A stretch of DNA of 6,159 nucleotides from contig VBLN01000130.1 of assembly GCA_005878685.1 (NCBI GenBank), forward strand, positions 1 to 6,159, read 5' to 3'. Shown piece by piece: positions 5,947 through 6,159 of the stretch (within the stretch, counting starts at the first letter, position 1; each line of letters opens with the position of its first letter). Under the pieces are notes generated by a model that saw nothing but the letters and a program-made list of their open reading frames with translations, was not told the origin of the DNA and ran no database searches. The position numbers and the translations under genes were made by a program. The DNA comes from Deltaproteobacteria bacterium (GTDB lineage: Bacteria > Desulfobacterota > Binatia > UBA9968).

Positions 5947-5974
5947 CTCGCCTCAAGCCTCACGCCTATCGCCT
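5947..5974 (+). repeat. Degenerate heptamer tandem repeat, four units
   Basis: Four consecutive 7-base units, CTCGCCT, CAAGCCT, CACGCCT and ATCGCCT, share the 3' core GCCT and vary in the first three bases. On the other strand they read AGGC followed by three variable bases. Short heptamer repeats of the GTGAGGC type are known between genes in many bacterial genomes. The array here is short and lies outside any gene. Confidence 0.6.
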
Positions 5975-6159
5975 TTTTCGATTCGTCGCCGCTCGCGGTT
6001 CAGGAAAGATCGTCAAGATTGTGGAGTCTGACCGCGCAGTTCTCCCCTTAGACTCAAATCCCCTGTTCAGTTCCTATTGCAAGAAAATCCCAAACTGTGA
6101 ATTCATGGTGGCCCATACCACCTCTAGACAGCGGAGCCGATGTTGGGTAATGCTTTTAA

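Larger units (their letters stand above)
5790..6159. other. Gene-free 370-base region at the right edge
   Basis: I see no convincing gene, tRNA or other structured RNA in this stretch. It is less GC-rich toward the end (28 of 60 bases in 6061-6120). It holds short tandem repeats (5917-5974), a small CCCCA-TCTT-TGGGG hairpin (5872-5885) and a GGTGG-CCCATA-CCACC hairpin (6107-6122). A perfect TTGACA lies on the minus strand at 5917-5912 with only a poor TATGTC at an 18-base spacing, so it could be a distal promoter for the membrane protein, but this is weak. Confidence 0.5.

Noticed and set aside
5911..6051. A 46-codon plus-strand frame starting MSTRCTRSLVVSLAS, with a faint signal-peptide look
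   Set aside because: It runs through the short tandem repeats, has no clear ribosome binding site and no recognisable family; chance is the simpler explanation.
6030..6075. GACTCAAATCCCC stretch that recalls a tRNA anticodon or T arm
   Set aside because: No matching acceptor, D or T stems can be paired around it on either strand, so it is neither a tRNA nor a clear att site.

Overview
The window looks like chromosomal DNA from an uncultured, fairly GC-rich soil or sediment bacterium. An NMT1/THI5-type substrate-binding protein without a transporter, a cytoplasmic gamma-glutamyltransferase-like enzyme and remnants of a second binding protein and a 3-hydroxyisobutyrate dehydrogenase-like gene are a mix often met in lineages such as Rokubacteria, NC10, Tectomicrobia, Binatota or related proteobacteria. 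No marker gene fixes the taxon, so this is an inference from gene content and style.

Layout. Bases 1-369 (+) hold a small uncharacterised protein whose frame is open to the window edge. A 224-base gap leads to a secreted periplasmic substrate-binding protein (594-1559, +), closed by a hairpin at 1564-1580. Two larger genes on the minus strand follow: a DUF2235-type alpha/beta hydrolase with a C-terminal membrane anchor (1641-3197) and, upstream of it, a gamma-glutamyltranspeptidase-family enzyme (3354-4934). They are separated by 156 bases that carry a good promoter candidate, so they are probably not a tight operon.

Bases about 5020-5302 are the most unusual part. A plus-strand stretch encodes only the last ~70 residues of a second substrate-binding protein. 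It meets, tail to tail and within a few bases, a minus-strand stretch encoding only the first ~20 residues of an NAD(P)-dependent 3-hydroxyisobutyrate dehydrogenase-like protein that still has a strong ribosome binding site. Two genes that are each normally about 1 kb are cut, and their remnants abut at about 5239-5243. This is either a real rearrangement breakpoint or an assembly join. A small single-pass membrane protein (5322-5744, -) lies just upstream of the dehydrogenase start and was probably its operon partner.

The last ~400 bases hold no convincing gene. They contain short tandem repeats (an ACTCGT motif three times, then four heptamers ending GCCT) and two small hairpins. No rRNA, tRNA, CRISPR array, intact insertion sequence or clearly new multi-gene system is visible.
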